This document shows, piece after piece, positions 25,067-34,532 of a stretch of 64,000 nt of DNA. The stretch covers positions 1,922,001-1,986,000 of the forward strand of contig NZ_CP050902.1 of NCBI RefSeq assembly GCF_012272695.1. Reading direction: 5' to 3'. The notes beneath the pieces were generated by a model that ran no database searches, was not told the origin of the DNA, and was given only the letters and a program-made list of their open reading frames with translations. This DNA is from Nocardioides sp. JQ2195 (GTDB lineage: Bacteria > Actinomycetota > Actinomycetes > Propionibacteriales > Nocardioidaceae). A program made the position numbers and the translations under genes. Position 1 is the first letter of the stretch. Every line of letters starts with the position of its first letter.

Positions 25067-26047
25067 ATGCGCTTCAACCCCAAGGCACGTCTGGACAAGG
25101 GGCAGGTCTCCGACGCTGGCGGTGGGGGCGGGCGTGGCGGTGGCCTCGGTGGCGGCGGTGGCATGCGCCTGCCCATCCCGACGGGTGCCGGGGGCGGGAA
25201 GCTCGGCCTGGCGATCGCGGTGATCTTCTTCGTGGTGGCGATGTGCACCGGCAACGTCCCGGGCATCAACCAGGGCGGCGGTGGAGGCGGCGGAGGCGGT
25301 GGGCTCGGTCTCGACCCCTCCCAGCTGCAGGCCGCGGGTGGGCAGAGCGCCGAGACCGATCGCTACGCGAGCTGCAGGACGGGTGAGGACGCGGCAGCGA
25401 GCCACGACTGCGGTCGCGTCGCCGTGGTCAACTCGATCCAGGCCTACTGGGCCGAGACCCTCCCCGAGGCGGCGGGTGTCGAGTACACCGACGCCCAGAC
25501 GGTCACCTTCTCCGGATCGATCAGCACCGGGTGCGGTCAGGCCTCCGCCGCGGTCGGACCGTTCTACTGCCCGGCTCCGGGTGACCAGAAGGTCTATCTC
25601 GACACGAACTTCTTCGACGACGTCCTGGAGGGGCAGCTCGGTGGCCCGGACGGGGGCTTCGTCGAGTGGTACGTCCTCGGTCACGAGTACGGCCACCACA
25701 TCCAGGACATCACCAACCAGATGCGCAACGTCAAGACCCAGCAGGGTGAGAACAGCGACGCCGTGAAGCTGGAGCTGCAGGCCGACTGCTACGCGGGCCT
25801 GTGGACCAATGCCGCCGTCAACACCGAGGACGAGTCCGGTGAACCCCTGTTCTCCGAGGGCCCGAACGAGGAGGACCTGCGCCAGGCCATTGCGGCGGCC
25901 GAGGCGGTCGGTGACGACCACATCCAGAAGGTCTCCCAGGGCCGGGTCGACCCGGGCCAGTGGACCCACGGCTCGTCCGCGCAACGCATCGAGATGTTCA
26001 AGAAGGGCTACGAGAGCGGCGACTACTCGGCCTGCGACGTCTGGTGA
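25067..26047 (+). CDS. Neutral zinc metallopeptidase (YpfJ family)
   Basis: A 326-residue membrane-anchored protein. The Gly-rich N terminus (about 17-35) leads into one membrane helix (LGLAIAVIFFVVAMCTG) and a second Gly run, then an extracytoplasmic zinc-peptidase-like domain. The HEYGHH metal motif is near residue 206, and LELQADCYAGLW supplies the distal Glu and Asp. This matches the putative neutral zinc metallopeptidase family; catalytic activity is inferred. ATG 25067 has GGAAGGA upstream. Confidence 0.9.
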   Translation: MRFNPKARLDKGQVSDAGGGGGRGGGLGGGGGMRLPIPTGAGGGKLGLAIAVIFFVVAMCTGNVPGINQGGGGGGGGGGLGLDPSQLQAAGGQSAETDRYASCRTGEDAAASHDCGRVAVVNSIQAYWAETLPEAAGVEYTDAQTVTFSGSISTGCGQASAAVGPFYCPAPGDQKVYLDTNFFDDVLEGQLGGPDGGFVEWYVLGHEYGHHIQDITNQMRNVKTQQGENSDAVKLELQADCYAGLWTNAAVNTEDESGEPLFSEGPNEEDLRQAIAAAEAVGDDHIQKVSQGRVDPGQWTHGSSAQRIEMFKKGYESGDYSACDVW

Positions 26048-26057
26048 CGCGCGTCGC

Positions 26058-26948
26058 TCAGAGCAGCGCCTCGATCTGCGGGAAGAGCCGCTGCAGCGAC
26101 CGCAGGTAGGGTGCCACGCTCGGGTGGCGGTACTTCCCGGCCAACGCGCCCGGGCCGTCCGCCACCCGGGCCAGGGCCCACTCCGCCCGGGACAACGCGG
26201 TGTAGACCGCATTGATCCGGGCCCCCAGGAGCACCTGCTCGCGGTCGGCAAGACCCGCGGGCAGCCCGGAGGCGTAGGAATCGGCCAGGACCTCGAAGTC
26301 CTCCCGCGCGGTGAGCGCCAGGTAGCCCAGGTCCGCCCCGACCGGACCGCGGCCGAGGGACGACCAGTCCACCGTGATCACGTCGTCACCGTCGCGGGCG
26401 AGCAGGTTCCCGGGGACCGGGTCACCGTGCTGCACCACCGAGGGGAGCTCTGCGAAGCGTTGCAACCAGGTGCCGCGGCGTTGCCAGAGGTGGTCAGCCA
26501 CGTCCGCGACCGTCGTACGCGCCAAGGTGCGCCAGCCGCCCCGGCGGTCGACGCGCGCCAGACGATCGGCCAGCTGGTCGCGGGCCAGCCAGTCGTACGC
26601 CGTGAGGTCAGTGCCGGCGAACCGGCCCAGGGCCTGGGCCACGAAGGGGCCCGGCAGCTGTTCCTGCTCGACCCAGGGGTGCCACAGCGTGACCCCGTCC
26701 TCGTCCTCGTCGACCCTCGTTGCCGGCACGCTGCGCAGACCGGAGGTCAGGTCGACGACCCCGGTCAGCGCGACCTCCGCGGGCCGTCGCCAGTAGGCGA
26801 AGTGAGCCCGGTCGGAGAGCTCGACGGGATCCTCGGGCAGTGGCGCCTGGAGGCGCTTGACGACCTGGTCCTCCGCGCGCCACACGCCGAGCGTGGAGCT
26901 GCCCATGCCTCCGGGCACGGTCTGCCAGCCTGGCTCGGGCTGCCACAT
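26058..26948 (-). CDS. Phosphotransferase (APH/choline-kinase-like fold)
   Basis: A 296-residue protein with the kinase-like catalytic pair VVQHGDPVPGNLLARDGDDVITVDWSSLG: HGD..xxN for the catalytic loop and the later Asp for metal binding. The N-terminal Lys in EDQVVKRLQ fits the ATP-anchoring Lys. Such enzymes phosphorylate small molecules such as sugars, choline or aminoglycosides; the substrate is unknown and no resistance claim is justified. ATG 26948 has CAGGAG 5 nt upstream. It converges on the peptidase gene with a 10-nt gap. Confidence 0.85.
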   Translation of the reverse strand: MWQPEPGWQTVPGGMGSSTLGVWRAEDQVVKRLQAPLPEDPVELSDRAHFAYWRRPAEVALTGVVDLTSGLRSVPATRVDEDEDGVTLWHPWVEQEQLPGPFVAQALGRFAGTDLTAYDWLARDQLADRLARVDRRGGWRTLARTTVADVADHLWQRRGTWLQRFAELPSVVQHGDPVPGNLLARDGDDVITVDWSSLGRGPVGADLGYLALTAREDFEVLADSYASGLPAGLADREQVLLGARINAVYTALSRAEWALARVADGPGALAGKYRHPSVAPYLRSLQRLFPQIEALL

Positions 26949-26968
26949 CCGGACTCCTGCGGGGTCGG

Positions 26969-27676
26969 TCAGGTGTTGACGACCGTCATCCTGACAGAAC
27001 CGGCGTCCGCAACGGCGCTTTCCAGCACGGATCGGCGTGGGTCGGGGACGGTGAGGAACGGCTCCACCACCTGATCGGCGATCCTGCGCAGGCGGGAGTC
27101 GGCGAGCACCGCCGCCACGGCGTCGTGGTCTCCCCCGGTCACCAGCACCACGCCGGGAGCACCGGCGGAGGACCTGAGGCGCTCCTCGAAGGGCGCCACG
27201 ATGCGCGCGGCGTGGCCGGCGGCGGCCTCGTAGGCCTGGCGTGCCTGGTTGTCCCGGCGACGCGCGAAGCGTTGTTGGCTCTGGCCGCCGGCCTTGGAGC
27301 GACCCTGCACGTGCCGCTGGCCGACCTTCGACTCCACGATCGCGTCGTTCGTGAGGCGGGCGACCGCGAACCCGCCCTTGCGGACCAGGAGGACGCCCCA
27401 GTCGTGGGGCTCCCGGCACTGCTCGAGGAAGTCTGCCAAGGCCTCGGGGCAGGAGGTCGGCCTGCCCAGCGGCGCGTCGAGCTGCCTGACCAACTGCCCG
27501 TCGAGCTGCCCGTCGAACTTCCTGCCGAACGGGAGTTCCGCGGCGAAGGTCGACCCGTCACCACCCTGCCCGTGCAGGGCACCCCCGGCGGCTGCCAGGT
27601 CGCACCCGTCGTGACGAGAGGTGAAGTTCTCCACCCACCGCACCAAGCGCTTCGGTGGCACGAGGAGTGAGGTCAC
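26969..27676 (-). CDS. acVLRF1-type peptidyl-tRNA hydrolase/release factor
   Basis: A 235-residue cytoplasmic protein. The segment HVQGRSKAGGQSQQRFARRRDNQ (about 125-147, quoted in part) is the catalytic loop of the Vms1-like release-factor family VLRF1, as found in actinobacteria. These proteins release nascent chains from stalled ribosomes. The N-terminal third is variable and contains a curious run of DGQLDGQLVRQLD. The GTG start at 27676 has TAGCCT 6 nt upstream. It is probably co-transcribed with the phosphotransferase gene 20 nt downstream. The family call is from memory of the motif. Confidence 0.75.
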   Translation of the reverse strand: MTSLLVPPKRLVRWVENFTSRHDGCDLAAAGGALHGQGGDGSTFAAELPFGRKFDGQLDGQLVRQLDAPLGRPTSCPEALADFLEQCREPHDWGVLLVRKGGFAVARLTNDAIVESKVGQRHVQGRSKAGGQSQQRFARRRDNQARQAYEAAAGHAARIVAPFEERLRSSAGAPGVVLVTGGDHDAVAAVLADSRLRRIADQVVEPFLTVPDPRRSVLESAVADAGSVRMTVVNT

Positions 27677-27682
27677 CTGAGC

Positions 27683-27688
27683 AGGCTA
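27683..27688 (-). promoter_or_regulatory. -10 hexamer of a leaderless promoter
   Basis: TAGCCT on the minus strand, 6 nt before GTG 27676. The rest of the gap up to 27816 (the end of the suf operon) holds nothing recognisable. Confidence 0.55.
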
Positions 27689-27816
27689 GCGGGCCGCCTC
27701 ACGCCGCCACGACTGCTGCGTGACTCGGGTCAGACGTTTCCTGTTGTGCCTGACCACTGCGGGGCTCGGCTCCGGCAGGCCTCGTTCCTCGGCCTACCTC
27801 CGACTCACTCCTCGGA

Positions 27817-28170
27817 TCAGACGTTGAACCCGAGGGCGCGCAGCTGCTCACGGCCGTCATCGGTGATCTTGTCGGGACCCCACGGCGGCATCCAGACCCA
27901 GTTGATCGCCACGTCGTTGACCAAGCCCTCGAGGACCGAGTTCGTCTGGTCCTGGATCACGTCGGTCAACGGGCAGGCCGCCGACGTGAGGGTCATGTCG
28001 ATGACGAGGTTCGCCTTCTCGTCGAGGTGGAGGTCGTAGACCAGGCCGAGGTCGACGACGTTGATGCCGAGCTCGGGGTCGACGACGTCCTTCATTGCCT
28101 CGTTGACGTCTTCGACGGTCACGGTCGAGGTGCCCACGGGCGCCTCGGGGATGTCAGAGTGGTCAGCCAT
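27817..28170 (-). CDS. sufT: SufT/MIP18-family Fe-S assembly factor
   Basis: A 117-residue DUF59 protein with the family core EAMKDVVDPELGINVVDLGLVYDL and the conserved Cys in TLTSAACPLTD. It helps transfer Fe-S clusters to target proteins. I chose ATG 28170, which has AAGGAG 7 nt upstream and overlaps the last codons of sufU by 8 nt, so the two are translated together. It is the last gene of the suf operon. Confidence 0.92.
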   Translation of the reverse strand: MADHSDIPEAPVGTSTVTVEDVNEAMKDVVDPELGINVVDLGLVYDLHLDEKANLVIDMTLTSAACPLTDVIQDQTNSVLEGLVNDVAINWVWMPPWGPDKITDDGREQLRALGFNV

Positions 28171-28645
28171 TGGTCGTCTCCTTGTCGGAACCTGCATCTG
28201 CTTCAGCGAGGGCTTGGGCCGTCGCATCCTTCCACGCCATCCACGAGAGCAGGGCGCACTTCACCCGCGCCGGGAACTTCGCCACCCCGGCAAAGGCGAT
28301 GCCGTCCTCGAGGACGTCCTCATCGGGCTCCACGTTGCCGCGGCCCTGCATCAGCTCCTGGAAGGATGCCTGGATCGACATCGCCTCCTCGACGCTCTTG
28401 CCGATGACGAGGTCGGTCATCACCGAGGTCGACGCCTGCGAGATCGAGCAGCCCACGGAGTCGTAGGACACGTCGCTGACCTTGCCGTCGGTGATGTGCA
28501 CCCGCAACGTCACCTCGTCACCGCACGTGGGGTTGACGTGGTGGACCTCGGCCTCGAAGGGGTCGCGCAGCCCCTTGTTCAGCGGGTTCTTGTAGTGGTC
28601 GAGGATGATCTCCTGGTAGAGGGCATCCAGATCCTGTGCAGTCAT
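28163..28645 (-). CDS. sufU: SufU, zinc-dependent sulfurtransferase partner of SufS
   Basis: Accepts sulfur from SufS during Fe-S cluster synthesis. It has 160 residues. The zinc ligands are C in NPTCGDE, C in SVGCSISQAS (with the preceding Asp in SYDS) and C in VKCALLSW. The insertion between the second and third Cys distinguishes SufU from scaffold IscU. It starts 5 nt after sufS ends. Confidence 0.94.
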   Translation of the reverse strand: MTAQDLDALYQEIILDHYKNPLNKGLRDPFEAEVHHVNPTCGDEVTLRVHITDGKVSDVSYDSVGCSISQASTSVMTDLVIGKSVEEAMSIQASFQELMQGRGNVEPDEDVLEDGIAFAGVAKFPARVKCALLSWMAWKDATAQALAEADAGSDKETTNG

Positions 28646-28650
28646 GGTTC

Positions 28651-29916
28651 CTAACTCAACTTGAAGTAGGAGCGGGTGTATTCCAACGCCTCGACGAGGG
28701 CATCGACCTCAGCCGGTGTCGTGTAGAGGTAGGACGACGCGCGCGTCGATGCCTGGACCCCGAAACGCTTGTGCGCCGGCTTCGCGCAGTGGTGCCCCGC
28801 ACGGACCGCGACGCCGCGGGAGTCGAGCACCTGTGCCACGTCGTGCGGGTGGACGCCGTCGAGCTCGAAGGAGATAGCTCCGCCGCGCAGCGTTGCGTCC
28901 AACGGGCCCAGCACGGTCAGGCCGGGCACGGTGGCCATGCCGTCGAGCGCGTAGGCGGTGATGGCGTGCTCGTGGTCGCGGATCGCCTCCATGCCGACAT
29001 GTCCGAGGTAGTCCACCGCCGCGCCGAGGCCCACGGCCTCGACGATCGGCGGGGTGCCGGCCTCGAACTTGTGCGGGATGCCGGCGTACGTCGACCGCTC
29101 CATCGCCACGGTCTCGATCATCTCACCGCCACCGAGGAACGGTGGAAGCTGACCGAGCACCTCGGCCCGTCCCCAGAGCACACCGATGCCGGTGGGACCG
29201 ACGACCTTGTGGCCGGTGAACGCGAGGAGGTCGACGCCCGCGGCGGCGAGCTCGACGAGGTCGACCGGCATCTGCGGCACGGCCTGCGAGGCATCGACCA
29301 CCACGATCGCCCCGACCGCCTTGGCCTTGCGGGCGATCTCGGCAACCGGGTTGATCGTGCCGAGCATGTTCGACACCCAGGTCAGGGAGACGACCTTGGT
29401 CTTCTCGTTGATCAGCGCGTCGATGTTCGACAGGTCGAGCGTGCCGTCGTCGTTGAGCCCGAACCAGCGCAGGGTGGCGCCCTTGCGCTCGGTCAGCAGC
29501 TGCCACGGCACGATGTTGGAGTGGTGCTCCATCTCGGTGATGAGCACCTCGTCCCCGGCGCCGATGGCGAGGTCACCCTGCGCCCACGCGAGTGTGTTCG
29601 CGACCAGGTTGAGCGCCTCGGAGGCGTTCTTGGTGAAGATGATCTCGTCGCGTGAGGGAGCGTTGACGAACGCGGCGACCTTGTCGCGCGCGTCCTCGAA
29701 CGCTGCGGACGACTCCGCCCCGAGCTGGTGCATGGCGCGCGCCACGTTGGCGTTGTGCCGCTCGAGGTGGTCGACCATCGTGTCGATGACGACCTGCGGC
29801 TTCTGCGAGGTGTTGGCGCTGTCGAGGTAGACCAGCGGCAGGCCACCGGCCAGTTCGCGCTCGAGGATCGGGAAGTCCTTGCGGATGACTTCCAGCTCGG
29901 GGAGGAGTCCGTCCAT
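28651..29916 (-). CDS. sufS: Cysteine desulfurase SufS
   Basis: PLP enzyme releasing sulfur from cysteine for cluster assembly. It has 421 residues. The PLP Lys lies in LAFTGHKVVGPTGIGVLWG near residue 235, and the persulfide Cys lies in RAGHHCAKPAHKRFG near residue 375. The C-terminal end and the RxGHHCA loop define the type II (SufS) group. It sits between sufC and sufU in the operon, 5 nt from each neighbour. Confidence 0.95.
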   Translation of the reverse strand: MDGLLPELEVIRKDFPILERELAGGLPLVYLDSANTSQKPQVVIDTMVDHLERHNANVARAMHQLGAESSAAFEDARDKVAAFVNAPSRDEIIFTKNASEALNLVANTLAWAQGDLAIGAGDEVLITEMEHHSNIVPWQLLTERKGATLRWFGLNDDGTLDLSNIDALINEKTKVVSLTWVSNMLGTINPVAEIARKAKAVGAIVVVDASQAVPQMPVDLVELAAAGVDLLAFTGHKVVGPTGIGVLWGRAEVLGQLPPFLGGGEMIETVAMERSTYAGIPHKFEAGTPPIVEAVGLGAAVDYLGHVGMEAIRDHEHAITAYALDGMATVPGLTVLGPLDATLRGGAISFELDGVHPHDVAQVLDSRGVAVRAGHHCAKPAHKRFGVQASTRASSYLYTTPAEVDALVEALEYTRSYFKLS

Positions 29917-29921
29917 GGCGA

Positions 29922-30680
<759 letters not shown>

Positions 30681-30715
30681 GTCTCTACTTTCTTCAGTGC
30701 TGAATGTCTGTGGTG

Positions 30716-31051
30716 TCAGGAGGGGGCAACGCCGTTGAGCGGCGTCTCGGTGTCGACGTAGACGTCGTCGCCGCGCACCTCCACGGCAAAGGTCGAGATG
30801 GGTTCGGTGGCGGGCAGGATGGTCGGCTTGCCGGTGCGCAGGTCGAAGGTCGAGCCGTGCAACCAGCACTCGATCGTGCAGTCCGCCACTTCACCCTCGG
30901 ACAGAGCGACGGCCGCGTGCGAGCACAGGTCCTGGACGGCGAAGAACTCGTCACCGTCACGGGCCACCGCGACCTCGAGGTCACCGATCGTGACGCCGAG
31001 CGCCTCGTCGGTGGGCACCTCGGAGATCGCGCAGGCGCGCTCGAAGGCCAT
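30716..31051 (-). CDS. Rieske-type [2Fe-2S] ferredoxin in the suf operon
   Basis: A 111-residue soluble Rieske protein. The cluster ligands are Cys and His in DLCSHAAVALSEG and in ECWLHGSTFDL (CxH and CxxH). It resembles the small ferredoxin components of aromatic dioxygenases. A gene like this between sufD and sufC is usual in actinobacteria; it may supply electrons or carry clusters. Its ATG overlaps the sufD stop by 1 nt (TGATG). Confidence 0.93.
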   Translation of the reverse strand: MAFERACAISEVPTDEALGVTIGDLEVAVARDGDEFFAVQDLCSHAAVALSEGEVADCTIECWLHGSTFDLRTGKPTILPATEPISTFAVEVRGDDVYVDTETPLNGVAPS

Positions 31052-32250
31052 CAGACGCCCTCGTTCGACGCGTTGGCACCCAGGACGTTCTTGGCCAGCT
31101 CACCCTCGACCGTGGCGAGCAGCTTCTCCTCGAGCTCGGGCACGTTGAACTTGCGGATCAGGTCGTTGAAGAAGCCGTGCACGACCAGGCGGTGTGCCTC
31201 GTCCTCCGCGATGCCGCGCGAGCGGAGGTAGAACAGCTGCTCGTCGTCGAAGCGACCCACCGTGGAGGCGTGGCCTGCTCCCTCGATCTCACCCGTCTCG
31301 ATCTCGAGGTTGGGCACCGAGTCGGCCGTGCAGCCGTCGGTGAGGACCAGGTTGCGGTTCTCCTCGTAGGTCTCGATGCCCTCGGCGACCTTGCGGATCA
31401 GCACGTTGCCGACCCACACGGTGTGGGCGCCCTTGCCCTGCAGCGCGCCCTTGTAGGTCACGTGGCTCTTGGTGCGGGGAGCGTTGTGGTCGGCGAAGAG
31501 ACGGTGCTCGATGTGCTGGCCCTCGTCCGCGAAGTAGAGGCCGAGGAGCTCGACCTCGCCACCGGGTCCGTCGTAGGTGACGTTGCAGTCCATCCGGACC
31601 ACGTCGCCACCGAAGCTGATCGCGACGTGCTTGTAGGAGGCGTCACGACCGACCACGGCCTGGTGGTGGGTCAGGTGGGCGGCGTCGTCGGCCCAGTCCT
31701 GGAGCGAGACCACGGACACCTGGGCGCCGTCGCCGACCTTGACCTCGACGACCTGGGCCATGGTCGCGCTGCCGGTGTGGTTCAGCACGACCGTGGCGCG
31801 GGAGTGGGCGCCGAAGCGCAGGGCCACGTGGCCGGCCTCGACGACCTGGGCGTCCTTGCCGTCGAGGTCGATGATCACGGGCGCGTCCAGCTCGGTCTCG
31901 GCGGGCATGTCGACCAGCAGCGTGTCGGGCACCTCGGCCAGCACCCGGGCGCCGAAGAGCGTGTTCGGCACGAGGCCACTGATGCCGCGCAGCGCCTTGG
32001 CCTCGTCGCCGGTCACCGACTCGACGCGTACGCCGCCGGGCGCGTTCCACGTGGTCGCGGTCGCGCTCGGCGCGAAGGTGGCGTCCGAGGCCAGCCCCCG
32101 CAGACGCTTCAGCGGGGTGAACCGCCAGATCTCCTCACGACCGGTCGGCGCGGTGTGCGCAGACACGTCGTAGGACCCCTCGGGGTGCAGGTGGCTGGCC
32201 ACCTTCTCCATCTCGAGGGCCGAGCTCAGGTTCTCAGCAGTTGCAGTCAC
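31051..32250 (-). CDS. sufD: Fe-S scaffold subunit SufD
   Basis: Forms the SufBCD scaffold with SufB and SufC. It has 399 residues, with the SufB/SufD beta-helix core (HSRATVVLNHTGSATMAQVVEVKVGDGAQVS quoted in part) and the C-terminal block HASTVGRFDDEQLFYLRSRGIAEDEAHRLVVHGF. I chose GTG 32250 because the family N terminus begins there; the ribosome-binding site is weak. The 70 nt between it and sufB are otherwise empty. Confidence 0.94.
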   Translation of the reverse strand: MTATAENLSSALEMEKVASHLHPEGSYDVSAHTAPTGREEIWRFTPLKRLRGLASDATFAPSATATTWNAPGGVRVESVTGDEAKALRGISGLVPNTLFGARVLAEVPDTLLVDMPAETELDAPVIIDLDGKDAQVVEAGHVALRFGAHSRATVVLNHTGSATMAQVVEVKVGDGAQVSVVSLQDWADDAAHLTHHQAVVGRDASYKHVAISFGGDVVRMDCNVTYDGPGGEVELLGLYFADEGQHIEHRLFADHNAPRTKSHVTYKGALQGKGAHTVWVGNVLIRKVAEGIETYEENRNLVLTDGCTADSVPNLEIETGEIEGAGHASTVGRFDDEQLFYLRSRGIAEDEAHRLVVHGFFNDLIRKFNVPELEEKLLATVEGELAKNVLGANASNEGV

Positions 32251-32320
32251 TTCTTGGCTTTCTCGTCGGTATCGGCAGCCCGTCGGGGCCGCCGGTGGGG
32301 AAACGGACGGGTGGGCTGGG

Positions 32321-33748
32321 TCAGCCGACCGCGCCTTCCATCTGCAGTTCGATGAGGCGGTTGAGCTCGAGGGCGTACTCCATCGGCAGCTCCTTGGCGA
32401 TCGGCTCGACGAAGCCACGCACGATCATCGCCATCGCCTCGTCCTCGGCCATCCCGCGTGACATCAGGTAGAACAGCTGGTCGTCGGAGACCTTGGAGAC
32501 CGAGGCCTCGTGGCCCATCGAGACGTCGTCCTCACGGATGTCGACGTACGGGTAGGTGTCGGACCGGCTGATCTGGTCGACAAGGAGCGCGTCGCAGAGC
32601 ACGTTGGACTTGGAGCCGTGGGCGCCCTCGTTGACCTGGATCAGGCCGCGGTAGGACGTGCGGCCACCGCCGCGGGCCACGGACTTCGACAGGATCGAGG
32701 ACGACGTGTTCGGAGCGGCGTGCACCATCTTGGCGCCCGCATCCTGGTGCTGGCCCTCACCGGCGAAGGCGATCGAGAGGGTCTCGCCCTTGGCGTGCTC
32801 ACCCATCAGGTAGACCGCGGGGTACTTCATGGTGACCTTGGAGCCGATGTTGCCGTCGACCCACTCCATGGTCGCGCCCTCTTCGCAGGTGGTGCGCTTG
32901 GTGACCAGGTTGTAGACGTTGTTGGACCAGTTCTGGATGGTCGTGTAGCGGCAGCGACCACCCTTCTTCACGATGATCTCCACGACTGCGGAGTGCAACG
33001 AGTCGGAGGAGTAGATCGGCGCCGTGCAGCCCTCGACGTAGTGCACGTAGGCGTCCTCGTCGACGATGATCAGGGTCCGCTCGAACTGCCCCATGTTCTC
33101 GGTGTTGATCCGGAAGTAGGCCTGCAGCGGGATGTCGACGTGGACGCCCTTGGGCACGTAGATGAACGAGCCACCGGACCAGACCGAGGTGTTCAGGGCG
33201 GCGAACTTGTTGTCACCGACCGGGATCACGGTGCCGAAGTACTCCTTGAAGAGCTCCTCGTGCTCCTTCAGCGCGGTGTCGGTGTCGACGAAGATGACGC
33301 CCTGCTCCTCCAGGTCCTCCCGGATCTGGTGGTAGACGACCTCGGACTCGTACTGCGCGGCGACGCCGGCCACGAGGCGCTGCTTCTCGGCCTCGGGGAT
33401 GCCGAGCTTGTCGTAGGTGTTCTTGATGTCCTCGGGCAGGTCCTCCCACGAGGTGGCCTGCTTCTCCGTGGAGCGCACGAAGTACTTGATGTTGTCGAAG
33501 TCGATGTCGTTGAGCTCGGCGCCCCAGTGCGGCATCGGCTTGCGGTGGAAGAGCTTGAGTCCCTTCAGGCGCAGATCGAGCATCCACTGCGGCTCGTTCT
33601 TCTTCGACGAGATGTCGCGCACGACGTCCTCGTTGAGCCCGCGACGGGCGTTCTCGCTCGCCTCGTTCTTGTCGGACCAACCGAACTCGTAGCGGCCGAT
33701 GCCTTCGAGTTCCGGGTTGAGCTCGTCGATGCTCGGGGTGGCGGTCAT
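32321..33748 (-). CDS. sufB: Fe-S scaffold subunit SufB
   Basis: Main scaffold protein on which Fe-S clusters are built. It has 475 residues: [20 protein letters not shown] near the start, the core [21 protein letters not shown], and the conserved end [27 protein letters not shown] chose ATG 33748 because GAGGAG precedes it and it overlaps the sufR stop (ATGA), so regulator and scaffold are translationally coupled. No intein is present, unlike some actinobacterial SufB genes. Confidence 0.96.
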   Translation of the reverse strand: MTATPSIDELNPELEGIGRYEFGWSDKNEASENARRGLNEDVVRDISSKKNEPQWMLDLRLKGLKLFHRKPMPHWGAELNDIDFDNIKYFVRSTEKQATSWEDLPEDIKNTYDKLGIPEAEKQRLVAGVAAQYESEVVYHQIREDLEEQGVIFVDTDTALKEHEELFKEYFGTVIPVGDNKFAALNTSVWSGGSFIYVPKGVHVDIPLQAYFRINTENMGQFERTLIIVDEDAYVHYVEGCTAPIYSSDSLHSAVVEIIVKKGGRCRYTTIQNWSNNVYNLVTKRTTCEEGATMEWVDGNIGSKVTMKYPAVYLMGEHAKGETLSIAFAGEGQHQDAGAKMVHAAPNTSSSILSKSVARGGGRTSYRGLIQVNEGAHGSKSNVLCDALLVDQISRSDTYPYVDIREDDVSMGHEASVSKVSDDQLFYLMSRGMAEDEAMAMIVRGFVEPIAKELPMEYALELNRLIELQMEGAVG

Positions 33749-34446
33749 GAAGACTCCTCGCGGTTGTCGTGGATGGGGGTCTGGGGGGTGTTCGGAATGC
33801 TGGTGGTGCACACGCCGTCGCCGTGGGCGATGGTGGCCAGTCGCTGGACGTGACGACCGAGGACCTTGCCGATGGCTTCGGTCTCGGCCTCGCACAGCTG
33901 TGGGAACTCCGCGGCGACGTGGGAGACCGGGCAGTGCTGCTGGCACAGCTGGTCACCCATCGGCAGGGTGCGTACGCCGGCCGCGTAGCCGCCGGCAGAG
34001 AGCACCCGAGCCAGCGCTTCGGCTGGGAGGAGCTCGGGCTCCTCCTCCATCAGGGACGCGAAGTCGCGCTCGATGAAGGAGACACGACGCCGGGCGAACT
34101 CCAGCACCGCCTCCTCGCCGGCGCTCTCGGCGAGGTAGCGCAGGGCGTCGACGGCCAGGTCGTCGTACTGGTGCTCCAGGCCGTCACGACCACTCTCGGT
34201 GAGTGCGAAGACCTTCGCCGGCCGCCCGCGGCCCCGGGCGCCGTAGACCCGGCGGTCCCTGGCCTCGACGCTGCCGAGCTCGACCAGCTGGTCGAGGTGG
34301 CGGCGTACGGCGGCCGGGGTCAGGTCGAGCAGCTGGGCCAGGTCGGCGGCCGTGGACGGGCCCTGCTCCAGGATGGAACGCACCACTCGGGCACGGGTCG
34401 AGGCATCCCCTTCGGGGACGACGACGGGTGTCCTGGTGAATTCCAC
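33745..34446 (-). CDS. sufR: Fe-S-sensing repressor SufR
   Basis: A 233-residue regulator. Residues 15-85 form a winged helix ([35 protein letters not shown] quoted in part). The C-terminal half has the cluster ligands in [22 protein letters not shown]. SufR with its cluster represses the suf operon and releases it when clusters are scarce. Heading the operon is its normal place. The GTG start lies inside a likely operator, which suggests autoregulation. Confidence 0.95.
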   Translation of the reverse strand: MEFTRTPVVVPEGDASTRARVVRSILEQGPSTAADLAQLLDLTPAAVRRHLDQLVELGSVEARDRRVYGARGRGRPAKVFALTESGRDGLEHQYDDLAVDALRYLAESAGEEAVLEFARRRVSFIERDFASLMEEEPELLPAEALARVLSAGGYAAGVRTLPMGDQLCQQHCPVSHVAAEFPQLCEAETEAIGKVLGRHVQRLATIAHGDGVCTTSIPNTPQTPIHDNREESS

Positions 34447-34486
34447 AACACAAGTGTGACGTTAATGCCCCGGCATGTTCAAGCAA
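34443..34486 (-). promoter_or_regulatory. suf operon promoter with candidate SufR operator
   Basis: Reading on the minus strand, TAACGT (34459-34464) is a -10 candidate with TTGCTT 16 nt upstream. Just downstream, ACACT-N5-TGTGG (34443-34457) forms an inverted-repeat-like site that contains the inner repeat ACAC-TT-GTGT and overlaps the sufR GTG. It resembles the ACACT-N5-TGTGA-type site that I recall for mycobacterial SufR; that comparison is from memory. Confidence 0.55.
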
Positions 34487-34532
34487 GGGTTCCCTAACTC
34501 GCCGGACGGTGGCGCAGCGCAGGTGGCGTGCG

